Below, in pieces: positions 1-8,410 of a stretch of 64,000 nucleotides of DNA. This stretch comes from Stentor roeselii (Eukaryota > Ciliophora > Heterotrichea > Heterotrichida > Stentoridae): positions 1 through 64,000 of the forward strand of contig RSEH01000182.1 in assembly GCA_006503475.1 (NCBI GenBank), given 5' to 3'. The first letter of the stretch is position 1; every line of letters begins with the position of its first letter. Position numbers and translations under genes: made by a program. The notes under the pieces are model-generated. The model was not told the origin of the DNA. It made no database searches and was given only the letters and a program-made list of their open reading frames with translations.

Positions 1-890
1 ACTTTAGGAAATATACTTAAATGTCTATAAATAATTTTCCATATTAGATTCCTATATATAAATTTATTATATTTGTAGAAATTTAGAAGGTATCTATTTG
101 TAATTTTATATGTGTTCCAGTATTTTTTGCTTTTTCGCTATTAGCGTAGAGCAATACTAGTGTGATTATTTATGTTTTGATTATTTGATCATTTTTTTGT
201 CTTAAAGTAGTTCAGCTTTTCTTATATCTTCATCATTGGGATTTCTTCGTTTTATCTTTCTAACTAGGAATTATTTTAGTCAAAAGAAATTCTTCAGTAT
301 ACTTTAACAACACTGGTAATTGTATTTTGTGATTATTCATCCTAGTATTGTTTAATAATTTCTATTTCTATGGATAGCACACTCTTTTAAGGCTTTATTC
401 TTTGTGCTAAGTTTGAAAATCTTAATTTCATCATAGCCTCAACTTTAAATTCCTCGAATGAATTTCTTTAGGTTGTCAATTTTCGAAATTTTTCATGAAT
501 TTAAATCGATTATAACGAATTTCATATCAGAATTGTTTAAGAGTCAATTATCCGTGTTTTTGAAGCTTTTTTTAATTAAAATTACTTGTGATTCTTTCAT
601 ATATATTCTATTGATATATGGTATTTCAAAATCAAACAAATCATATAATAATAGCTCACTTTAATGATAACCGAATATTACATAGCTATAAATAATGATA
701 TTGCTAATTATCTTTAATATTAAAAGCTCTTCGAAACTAATCTTTATTCATTTTAAGGATATAGATCATGTAATCAACATAAACAAAGAAAGAGCCACAA
801 GAGGGGCCGATTTTCCACTAAAAGGATTATATATGAATGCAAGTAGTGATATTCCTTAGAAGATTTTATACAATACCTCTAAATATACAG
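1..890. other. AT-rich intergenic stretch, no gene recognised
   Basis: I see no supported gene here. The longest open frame (458-664, plus strand, 68 codons) is low-complexity Phe/Ile/Ser-rich, typical of chance frames in AT-rich DNA, and has no recognisable motif. No tRNA-like or other structured RNA was recognised. The left edge may contain the 5' or 3' flank of a gene outside the window. Confidence 0.5.
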
Positions 891-1622
891 TTAATAGTTA
901 TCAGTTTGACTAAAAGATCTAACATTTTGTAAGTTTTTAATACTTTCCAGCGTCCTGACCTCTAAATTTTTAGTATCCGATATCTTCTGAAGCATTTCAG
1001 CTTCAATCCTAGCCATTTCGATTTTTTCATTTACCATCCTTAAATAATCATTTTTATGTTCCTGAATAGTTTTCAAGTATTCCTCCCTCAGTAAATTGCG
1101 ATGATCCAAGAAACTTTTCGACCTCTGACTAACAAGTTTCATTTTATTTTCCTTGCTCAAGCTCGCATTTTGATACCTCTGAGTATGAACAATATCCAAA
1201 TACTTCTTAAACATATCATTGTTCTGCTTTTTCTGTCTTTTGACTTCTAAAGCAAGGCTAAGTTTCGAGTTTGCCAGGTCCTGATTAGCTTTCCTCATTT
1301 TTTCCTTTTCCTTTCTTTTCAAGTCATTTAGTTTCATTCTGAGATCTTCTTCGTCTTGACTTCTTCTTTCCTTCAGTCTTTGTTTTTCCATTAAAAACGA
1401 GAGATGCCTTTCTTTTTGCCTTAAAAGTTCTTCAGCACGTTTTTGCATCAGTTCGTGTTTTCGTTTAGCGTTTATTTCTTCTTGAATTAGTTTACTTAAA
1501 CGGTTTTTAAGCATTGTGTGCTCTGTCAAAGCTTTTTTTCTTTCATCGTAGGCCTGGAACATCTCGACCCCCACCATTGAGTTGAACAGTGAGTTGTCGA
1601 GTGAGTTTCTAGCAGGGTTCAT
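891..1622 (-). CDS. Coiled-coil protein, unknown function
   Basis: A 243-residue protein starting at an ATG at 1620-1622 and ending with TAA. From about residue 25 to 230 it is almost entirely charged helix, rich in Lys, Glu, Arg, Gln and Leu (for example RKHELMQKRAEELLRQKER), so a long alpha-helical coiled coil is visible, resembling the trichohyalin/plectin-like segments of many ciliate cytoskeletal proteins. No catalytic motif, signal peptide or membrane span is seen. The short N-terminus before the coil (MNPARNSLDNSLFN) is polar. The NEK kinase gene lies upstream on the same strand. A basal-body or cortical fibre role would fit the composition, but nothing in the sequence proves it. The frame is surely coding, given its amphipathic regularity; the function is unknown. 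Confidence 0.75.
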   Translation of the reverse strand: MNPARNSLDNSLFNSMVGVEMFQAYDERKKALTEHTMLKNRLSKLIQEEINAKRKHELMQKRAEELLRQKERHLSFLMEKQRLKERRSQDEEDLRMKLNDLKRKEKEKMRKANQDLANSKLSLALEVKRQKKQNNDMFKKYLDIVHTQRYQNASLSKENKMKLVSQRSKSFLDHRNLLREEYLKTIQEHKNDYLRMVNEKIEMARIEAEMLQKISDTKNLEVRTLESIKNLQNVRSFSQTDNY

Positions 1623-1945
1623 AATGTTAGATTATAAGTAAAGACTTTAATATCTAAAGATTTTCTTGTTTTAATATTCTGTGATTTTTTATTATCTAAT
1701 ATTGATAAGAAGAAATTATTGGAAGAGGCTTTTTTAGAGTTAACACCTTTAGTTAACCCTGAAATTTCATAATTATAATTTTCTTTCAATTTCCAAGAAA
1801 ATCAACATTTCTTCCAATATCCAAATTATAATTTTCTTTCAATTTCCAAGAAAACCAACATTTTTCCAATATCCAAACAACTTATTACCTTCAAAATTCA
1901 AAAAAATCCATAACTAAAAACTTTATAATCCTTCCTTATCCTTAA
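1623..1945. other. Intergenic spacer between two minus-strand genes
   Basis: A 323-bp spacer between the end of the NEK kinase gene and the start of the coiled-coil gene. It should carry the promoter of the latter. It contains a 53-bp tandem duplication (listed separately) and is otherwise AT-rich without open frames. Confidence 0.6.
1772..1877. repeat. Tandem direct repeat, two units of about 53 bp
   Basis: Two adjacent near-identical copies, 1772-1824 and 1825 to about 1877. Each begins ATTATAATTTTCTTTCAATT and ends CCAATATCCAAA. They differ by about two substitutions and a 1-base indel. The repeat lies in the spacer upstream of the coiled-coil gene and downstream of the NEK gene. It looks like a recent local duplication; no coding content. 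Confidence 0.9.
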
Positions 1946-3304
1946 TTATTTATAATAAGAGTCCTCACAAACAATCATCTGGTAAATCAAAGGAATAAAT
2001 TTCACGTTTTGTCCTCCAACAATCACATGAAGCTGCTGCGACTCATCATCACTATCAGGCTGCTACATAACCGATACCGTTAAAAACGAATAAGCCCTCA
2101 AAAACCTATCAATTCCCAGATGTTGTTCCAAGTAACACCTAAGCAGCTCAATCCTACAAAATGCTGAGTCTCCTTCATTGACCCCAGGCAGTGGGCATCC
2201 TTCAGGAGTTAAAAAATTTGCCTTTACCCTTTGACTTTCATTTTCCTCGAAGTAGTCGTCATCATCTTGTTTCTTCTCTTCCAGGCACTGTTTAAGTTCA
2301 TTTACAATTTCTTCATACTCAATTTTCTCTTCTTTTGCGAAAATCTTCAAATTTTCACTTTCCGAGTCTCTTCTTTTAAGTCTTTCCGCTTCAGGTTTAT
2401 CACGAATAATATTATCTTCTTTAAGTTCTTCTCTTTTTACCTCTTGTATAGACTTTGATATGAAATTTCCTCCAAATTCATGTTTTGCAACAGTTTGACT
2501 TAAAAGTTGAGAAATTCTCGAATTAAGAAAATCTTTTTCCAGGATTTTCTTAACTGAAGGTCTTTTCGAGGCTTCTTTTTGCAGCATCTCATCGATTAAA
2601 TCACGAAGGTTCTGAGAGTAACAAGAAGGAATACTAGGGTAAACTCCTCTCAATATTTTAACGACAAGTCCTTTCATCGAACTTGCATCGAAAGCATGTC
2701 TGAGAGTGACCATCTCATAAAGAATGCATCCAAGACTCCAAATATCTGATTTCTGATTATAAGGCTTTTCCTGACATATCTCAGGTGAGAGGTAATAAGG
2801 TGTTCCAATGGCAGTTTGTGCACAGTCATAAGTATGCTGCAAAACTCGAGAAATTCCGAAATCTCCTATTTTTACTTCTCCCTTCGACGTTAAAAACACG
2901 TTCTGAGTCTTCAAGTCTCGATGAAGAATCTTTCTGTCATGCATGTGCTTGATTGCAAGACAGATCTGAACAAACCAGTCAAGAATCTGGTTCTCAGGAA
3001 AACCTTTTCCTACTTGTTTTTGTTTCGCGATCTTTGAGTACATGTCGCCTCCGTCTGCGTAGTCCATTACGATGCATAAGCATCGCTTTTCCATGAAACT
3101 TTCTCGATATGTCACAATGTAAGGATGCCGCATTGACTTCAAAACGTGAACTTCGTTTAAAGCTTCTTCTTTTTGTTTTCTTTCCATTCTAGACACGTCG
3201 ATTATTTTCATGATGTACTGTTTTCGGTCGGAGAGACTGTGGACTAGCAATGCGTGGCCGAAGCTCCCTTTGCCTACTACTTTGATTTTTCGGTATCTGT
3301 CCAT
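1946..3304 (-). CDS. NIMA-related (NEK) serine/threonine kinase
   Basis: A protein kinase of 447 residues after removing one 15-nt intron (2063-2077, GTATCGGTTATGTAG on the coding strand). The kinase domain covers about residues 4-260: glycine loop GKGSFG (11-16), ATP-anchoring Lys33 in YIMKII, catalytic HRD (128-130), DFG (148-150), and activation segment ending GTPYYLSPE. These features and the Leu-rich Lys/Glu tail are typical of NEK kinases, which control cilia length, basal bodies and mitosis. Without the intron the frame would stop at SVM. With it the protein continues ...FLTQPDSDDES... and ends IPLIYQMIVCEDSYYK, closely matching the C-terminal LIYQL..CED module common in ciliate NEKs. 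The final stop is TAA. The start is an ATG at the beginning of the kinase domain. It is divergent to the small gene at 3577, with 272 bp between them. Confidence 0.93.
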
Positions 3305-3576
3305 TATTTAAAATTTTCTTTTTCATCTTTTGTACCGCGTTTATAGGAGATGGTTAGAAAGGTGCATATCTGGGTAGTTTGAGAATTTTAATCAAGCAAT
3401 TTTCAGATAAGGACTTTTTAATTATTTAAAGAACCAGAATGCAAAAGACCTTTTAATAAAATTTTTGAAGTAAATTTTTATTAAAACTACTCAAATTCAA
3501 CAAATTCTCATCAAAAGTCATCAAACTTCATAAATTCTATTGAACAGATAATAAACATTGAAAGTATAATTTGAAC

Positions 3577-3924
3577 ATGAATTCCCAGAAGCGGAAAAAA
3601 ACCTTTAGTTTCGGCGACACTCAGCCACAGTCAGAATGGGACGAAATCGAGAAAAGAATTGAAAACCTCAGTCAAAAAGTCCTCAAAGAAACCAAACTCA
3701 AAGCCAAATCACACTCATCTCGAAAAAGACTCAAGCCCTTCCCAGAGCGCGGTCTTCATTCAACCGAAAAAAGACGAGTTGATCTCTTCATCAAAAGTGA
3801 AAATTACGTGAGCGGTTTGATAAAAATCGTAAAAAAACACTGTTCAAAGAACATAAACTTAAAAAAAGACATCGAAAGTTTAAACATGCAGTTCATCTCA
3901 CAAAATGTAAATAAAATTAACTAG
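3577..3924 (+). CDS. Small basic protein, unknown function
   Basis: A 115-residue polar protein beginning MNSQKRKKTFSFGDTQPQSE. A reading frame extends two codons further upstream (TTG), but the first ATG at 3577 is the sensible start. Lys and Arg are abundant, with a short helical stretch (WDEIEKRIENLSQKVLKETK) and an RKRLKPF basic patch that could be a nuclear signal. No family is recognised. It sits between the divergent NEK gene and the ABC transporter (60 bp downstream). The even coding composition and compact fit between neighbours support a real gene. Confidence 0.6.
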   Translation: MNSQKRKKTFSFGDTQPQSEWDEIEKRIENLSQKVLKETKLKAKSHSSRKRLKPFPERGLHSTEKRRVDLFIKSENYVSGLIKIVKKHCSKNINLKKDIESLNMQFISQNVNKIN

Positions 3925-3984
3925 TTGTAACATTTCAACTAAATCGTGAAAAATGAATCTAAACATGATGTCATTGTTGCATAA

Positions 3985-6900
3985 ATGGTCGATTTCCCTT
4001 TAGACACAACTAACTTCTTCAGTTCAATGTTCTTTGGGTGGATCTTCAAACCTGCTCTTCTTTACAAACGTTTTCCTCCTGAGTTCTCTTCATTGTTCGA
4101 AATTCCGAAAAGTCTTGAGATTGACGAATTGTTGGAAAGTTTGAAAAATGAATGGGAAAAGGAACAGAAAAAGCCTAATGGGAAATTTAGAAGAGCAATT
4201 TTAAGAATTATTGGAAGGAATTACTTTTTTTTATCGGGTATCGTTTGTATTAGTCAGCTTTCGAATTTACTGATCGCTGTTTTAATTAAGTACTGTATTG
4301 ACTACCTTCAAGAACCCTCAGCGCCTACATATAAAGGAGCTTTACTTACAGTGGCTTTGATTGCTGTTTCAATTGGAGCAGTCATTACCAGAAGCTATGC
4401 ACAACATCGTGTTTTTCTACTGATAGGTAGAATAAAAGCTGTGATTACGAGAATTGTTACTGAAAAAGTGCTTAATATTAATAACTCTGTGATTTCAGAT
4501 GAATCTACTCGTGGAAAAATAGTGAATACTATAAGTACAGATATGGAACTTTTAGAACTTGCGAATTTCACCATCTTCTTATGGAGTTCTCCACTAATCA
4601 TAATCGGATCAGTGGTAATCGCTTACTTTTACTTCGGTCCAGTAGGAATAATCGGAATCGGTCTATCCGCCCTACACATCCCTCTAATAAACTTCCTCGG
4701 AAAACAGATGTCAAAATACCGTTTTTTCGCAAATAAATTCGGCGACAGCCGAATAAAACTAATAGAAAACCTGATAGAAAGTATAAAAATCATGAAACTT
4801 TACGCATGGGAACTTCCTTTAATGACATCAGTATTCGAGAAGCGTCACAGCGAAGTAGTTCAAAAGCAAAAGATCTCAAACATCAACATAATCCTGATAG
4901 TAATAAGCGTGGCAGGTTTAGGCTTCGTTCTTTTTTTCACTCTTTGGATTCACGTGAGTCTCGGAAACTCTTTCACAGCAGGTCAAGTTTTTCTTTTAGT
5001 AACAATTTACTACTCAGCGCACATTACTTTGGCCTATTTAAACTCCACAGCATTGGCAACCCTTTACGTCTTTTTCGGCGTCGTTGACCGAATAGGCGAC
5101 ATTCTCTCTTTAAAAGAATTCAACAACGTCATTTCTGAAGCCCCTCCAAACATGTCGTTAATGATGATGGACGCGAGTATCTCTTGGAGAGAAGAAGAAA
5201 AAGCAGTGGATTTAGATAATTCTTCAAGAGCTCTTAAAAGATCGAAGTCGGTTTATAAGGAGTGCCTTGTTGACCTCACTTTAGCCTGTAGTCCTGGAGA
5301 GCTTATTATTTTAGCCGGACCTGTTGGATCTGGAAAAAGTTCACTTTTGATGAGCGTTCTTGGAGAAATGAATGTTTCGAATGGGGTTATTAAGAAGTTT
5401 GGAAGTGTTGCTTTTGCCTCTGAAGAACCTTGGATTGTTCCTGGGACTATCAGGGAGAATATTTTGATGGAAAGGGAAGTGGATGAAGAACTTTATGTCA
5501 ATACTATTAATTCTTGTTGTCTTATTAAGGACTTTGAAGGTATGAAAGATGCTGATAGGACTATGGTCGGGGATAAAGGATTTACTCTTAGTGGAGGGCA
5601 ACGGGCTAGGATTTCTCTTGCTAGAGCGGTTTATTCTCAGGCGGATATTTACTTGCTTGATGATCCGCTTAGTGCTGTTGATCCTGAAGTTGCTAGTAAT
5701 ATTTTCAATCAGTGTATTAAGGGACAGTTGAAGGGTAAGACTGTTATCTTGGCTACTCATCAGGTGCAATTTCTATCCAAAGCCAACAAAATCGCAGTGC
5801 TAGATTCAGGTTCCCTTTTATTTTTCGGTAAATACAAGCAACTACAAAAGCGAGAAGACATAAAAGAGATCCTGGGAGACTTCGCCTTCAGCAAGATGCA
5901 AAAAGAAGAGCGTAAAGAAAACGAGGAAGTAAAATCTCAAGAAGTAACCGAAAAGACCCAAATAGTAGGAGAAGAAGCCGCCGATTCCCCAGTAACACTT
6001 CGAACTTACTGGCGTTTTCTAAAGATGGGTTTCGGTACAACTCTAAACATGATCCTTTTTCTCCTTCTCTTCATAATATCCCAAGTGATTTTCCAAAGTA
6101 TCAACTTCTGGGTGTCAATATGGGCGAATGCAGATGATCAAAGTTCAAGTTACTACATTTCAGGAATGGGTATCCTTGTAGCAGTGACTTACTTTTTATA
6201 TGGTCTTCGAACGTCTTTACTTCAAAGAGCTTTGATTCGATCAACAGAAGAACTTCATAATTCTGGATTAAAAGGAGTGACGCTTACGTCTTCTCTTTTT
6301 TTTGACTTGAATCCGACAGGTCGAATAATCAATCGTTTTTCGAAGGACATCGGAGTGATTGACGGGCCTTTACAGTTGTATCTTTACGAGTCAATCGCGA
6401 ATACCTTTCTAGTCCTGGCTTATGTGATTGTCACTATTTTAATCGTCCCGCTGAACCTTACCTTTGTGCCCGTCTGGGTTGTGATGATCGTCTTGCTCTT
6501 CAGGACAGTCTCAGCAACTATCGTCAAATTAAGACGCTTGGAACTAGTCGCTAGAGGTCCTCTGCTGTCAACAGTGGGAAGTGTCATGAACGGCCTTCCG
6601 ACCATTCGCTGTTTAAACCTGCATCAAAAGTTCTTAAAAGACATAAAAAAACACACTGCTCTTCATTTTCGAGCTTATATCACTTTTCATAGTTTTTTAA
6701 GATTTTTACAGTTCTATGCAGACCTGGCAAGTACTTTTGTTATTTGTTTAAACATCATTGTTATTATTTCTCTTAAAGGAAATATAGACCCGGCACTTGC
6801 AGCTTTTTCTCTGTCATCGTCTTCGGCGTTGTCAGGTCTTTCAGCTTTGTGGATAAAGAACTTGGTGGAGATGAGCAGTAGTATGTCTTCAGCTCAGAGA

Positions 6901-7740
6901 GTTTTTGATTACTCGGACATTGCAAAAGAAGGAGAATTTAACAGTCATGAAAAGCTGCAGATCACTGAAGGTAAAGTGAAATTTGATAATGTTTTTATGA
7001 GATATCGGCCAACCCTGCCTTATTCTTTAACCGGCTTGTCTTTCACGGTGAAGCCAGGGGAAAAAGTAGGGATCATTGGAAGGACAGGCGCTGGGAAGTC
7101 GTCGATTTTGCAGGTCATGTTTAGACTTATCAGTCCGGAATCTGGAACTATTTATCTTGATGGAATTGACTACCTCACATTTGGACTTCATGACTTGAGA
7201 AGGCAAATGTCAGTCATTCCTCAGTCAGCGACTTTATTTGCTGCTTCAATTAGAGATAATCTTGACCCTTTTAAGTCTCATTCAGATGAAGAAATTGTTA
7301 AAGTACTTGAAGAAGTTCAGCTGAAAAATCAGGTCTTTGAGTTTGGAGAAGGACTTGATGTTGAGGTTAGAGGAGAAGGACTTAATCTTAGTGCTGGACA
7401 AAAACAACTTCTGTGTCTTGCTAGAGCGATTTTGAGAAAAAATAAAATCATTATGATGGATGAAGCTACTGCTAATGTTGATAATGAAACGGATAGGATT
7501 ATTCAAAATACCGTGAAAAATAGATTTAATGGATGCACTTTGATGATTATTGCTCATCGCATTCGAACCATCATCGAAAGTGACAAAATCCTCGTAGTCG
7601 ACCGTGGTTTCTGCAAAGAATTCGGTAGTCCTCTAAATCTCCTCCAAGAAGAAGACTCCCTTTTCAAGCAAATGATAATCAGCACAGGTCCAGAAGAAAG
7701 CAGATATTTATTCGAGAAGGTGGGTTACAGTTTAGAGTAA
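3985..7740 (+). CDS. ABCC/MRP-type ABC transporter
   Basis: A 1251-residue full ABC exporter with the ABCC (multidrug-resistance-protein) layout lacking the extra N-terminal TMD0: TMD1 (about residues 75-390), NBD1 (400-640), TMD2 (670-960), NBD2 (990-1235). NBD1 has Walker A GPVGSGKSS near residue 444, signature LSGGQRARISLARA and Walker B YLLDDP, with Asp in place of the usual catalytic Glu, as is normal for the degenerate first site of ABCC proteins. NBD2 has GRTGAGKSS near 1032, signature LSAGQKQLLCLARA and Walker B IIMMDEAT with the catalytic Glu. Family members pump organic anions, glutathione conjugates or nucleotides; substrate and membrane cannot be read from sequence. No intron. The stop TAA is followed after 3 nt by the ATG of the ankyrin gene. 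Third-position base use changes abruptly around 5760 and 7560. Confidence 0.95.
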   Translation: MVDFPLDTTNFFSSMFFGWIFKPALLYKRFPPEFSSLFEIPKSLEIDELLESLKNEWEKEQKKPNGKFRRAILRIIGRNYFFLSGIVCISQLSNLLIAVLIKYCIDYLQEPSAPTYKGALLTVALIAVSIGAVITRSYAQHRVFLLIGRIKAVITRIVTEKVLNINNSVISDESTRGKIVNTISTDMELLELANFTIFLWSSPLIIIGSVVIAYFYFGPVGIIGIGLSALHIPLINFLGKQMSKYRFFANKFGDSRIKLIENLIESIKIMKLYAWELPLMTSVFEKRHSEVVQKQKISNINIILIVISVAGLGFVLFFTLWIHVSLGNSFTAGQVFLLVTIYYSAHITLAYLNSTALATLYVFFGVVDRIGDILSLKEFNNVISEAPPNMSLMMMDASISWREEEKAVDLDNSSRALKRSKSVYKECLVDLTLACSPGELIILAGPVGSGKSSLLMSVLGEMNVSNGVIKKFGSVAFASEEPWIVPGTIRENILMEREVDEELYVNTINSCCLIKDFEGMKDADRTMVGDKGFTLSGGQRARISLARAVYSQADIYLLDDPLSAVDPEVASNIFNQCIKGQLKGKTVILATHQVQFLSKANKIAVLDSGSLLFFGKYKQLQKREDIKEILGDFAFSKMQKEERKENEEVKSQEVTEKTQIVGEEAADSPVTLRTYWRFLKMGFGTTLNMILFLLLFIISQVIFQSINFWVSIWANADDQSSSYYISGMGILVAVTYFLYGLRTSLLQRALIRSTEELHNSGLKGVTLTSSLFFDLNPTGRIINRFSKDIGVIDGPLQLYLYESIANTFLVLAYVIVTILIVPLNLTFVPVWVVMIVLLFRTVSATIVKLRRLELVARGPLLSTVGSVMNGLPTIRCLNLHQKFLKDIKKHTALHFRAYITFHSFLRFLQFYADLASTFVICLNIIVIISLKGNIDPALAAFSLSSSSALSGLSALWIKNLVEMSSSMSSAQRVFDYSDIAKEGEFNSHEKLQITEGKVKFDNVFMRYRPTLPYSLTGLSFTVKPGEKVGIIGRTGAGKSSILQVMFRLISPESGTIYLDGIDYLTFGLHDLRRQMSVIPQSATLFAASIRDNLDPFKSHSDEEIVKVLEEVQLKNQVFEFGEGLDVEVRGEGLNLSAGQKQLLCLARAILRKNKIIMMDEATANVDNETDRIIQNTVKNRFNGCTLMIIAHRIRTIIESDKILVVDRGFCKEFGSPLNLLQEEDSLFKQMIISTGPEESRYLFEKVGYSLE

Positions 7741-7743
7741 TTA

Positions 7744-8388
7744 ATGTCTAAACGTTCCAAATGGGTGCTACTCAGAAACGTCTTCAAAGCCATAGTTTTA
7801 TTGAAGACTCCTGAAGTAGAAGGTAAAAACTTAAGTGATCTGTTAGAAGAAATCAAAGCAATTCCCACAGACGAAGTTTATCGTCTTTCAAGAAGCAGGA
7901 CTCGAGACCGCTCTCCATATGTCAGGGCAATAAAGGAACTTCGCAGGCAACAAATCTTTGAAAGCAGTGTTCAACGTGGTGGCCCTGAAGACATTCAGCA
8001 GATTTTAATTGAAATCGAAAACGACCCTTACAAACTTCTAAGAAACCCTGGACATCCCTTCGCTTTGATCAACAAAAGGAACTCTAAAGGACAGACTCCT
8101 CTTTATATCGCTTGTAAAAACGGAAATTTTCAACTTGTTGAACTTTTTTTGAAATTAGAAGCGGATCATGTCCTTACTTCCACTGTTGACGGGGAAGAGG
8201 AAACTTGTCTTGAAGTCGCGATTCGATGGAGACATATCGAAATCGTTAAATTGCTCCTTACAAAGAGTTGGACTGAGAAAGTCATAAAAAAAGCTGAAAG
8301 GATCAGCAGGTTACCGCAGATCAAAGCTTTGTTTAGACCTTATAAGTCGAAAAACAAGCTGATTTTTTGCTGTATGAGTAAAAATTAA
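7744..8388 (+). CDS. Ankyrin-repeat protein
   Basis: A 214-residue protein. Two to three ankyrin repeats occupy about residues 105-180, with the hallmarks GQTPLYIACKNGNFQLVELF and ETCLEVAIRWRHIEIVKLLL. The N-terminal half is charged (RSRTRDRSPYVRAIKELRRQ) and the end is cysteine-containing (IFCCMSKN). No catalytic domain is seen, so a protein-interaction adaptor is the reasonable reading. It begins 3 nt after the ABC transporter stop (TAA TTA ATG), one of the tightest gaps in the window, leaving no room for an independent 5' leader plus upstream 3' UTR. It ends 22 bp before the cyclic-nucleotide-binding gene. Confidence 0.85.
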   Translation: MSKRSKWVLLRNVFKAIVLLKTPEVEGKNLSDLLEEIKAIPTDEVYRLSRSRTRDRSPYVRAIKELRRQQIFESSVQRGGPEDIQQILIEIENDPYKLLRNPGHPFALINKRNSKGQTPLYIACKNGNFQLVELFLKLEADHVLTSTVDGEEETCLEVAIRWRHIEIVKLLLTKSWTEKVIKKAERISRLPQIKALFRPYKSKNKLIFCCMSKN

Positions 8389-8410
8389 CTGTTTTATAGT
8401 TTAATAATTC

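Noticed and set aside
458-664. A 68-codon plus-strand open frame
   Set aside because: Low-complexity Phe/Ile/Ser-rich text in AT-rich DNA, no motif, no neighbour context; most likely chance.
3985-8388. ABC transporter and ankyrin frames as one fused protein
   Set aside because: A TAA separates them and no 14-16 nt GT...AG block spans the stop; both proteins look complete.
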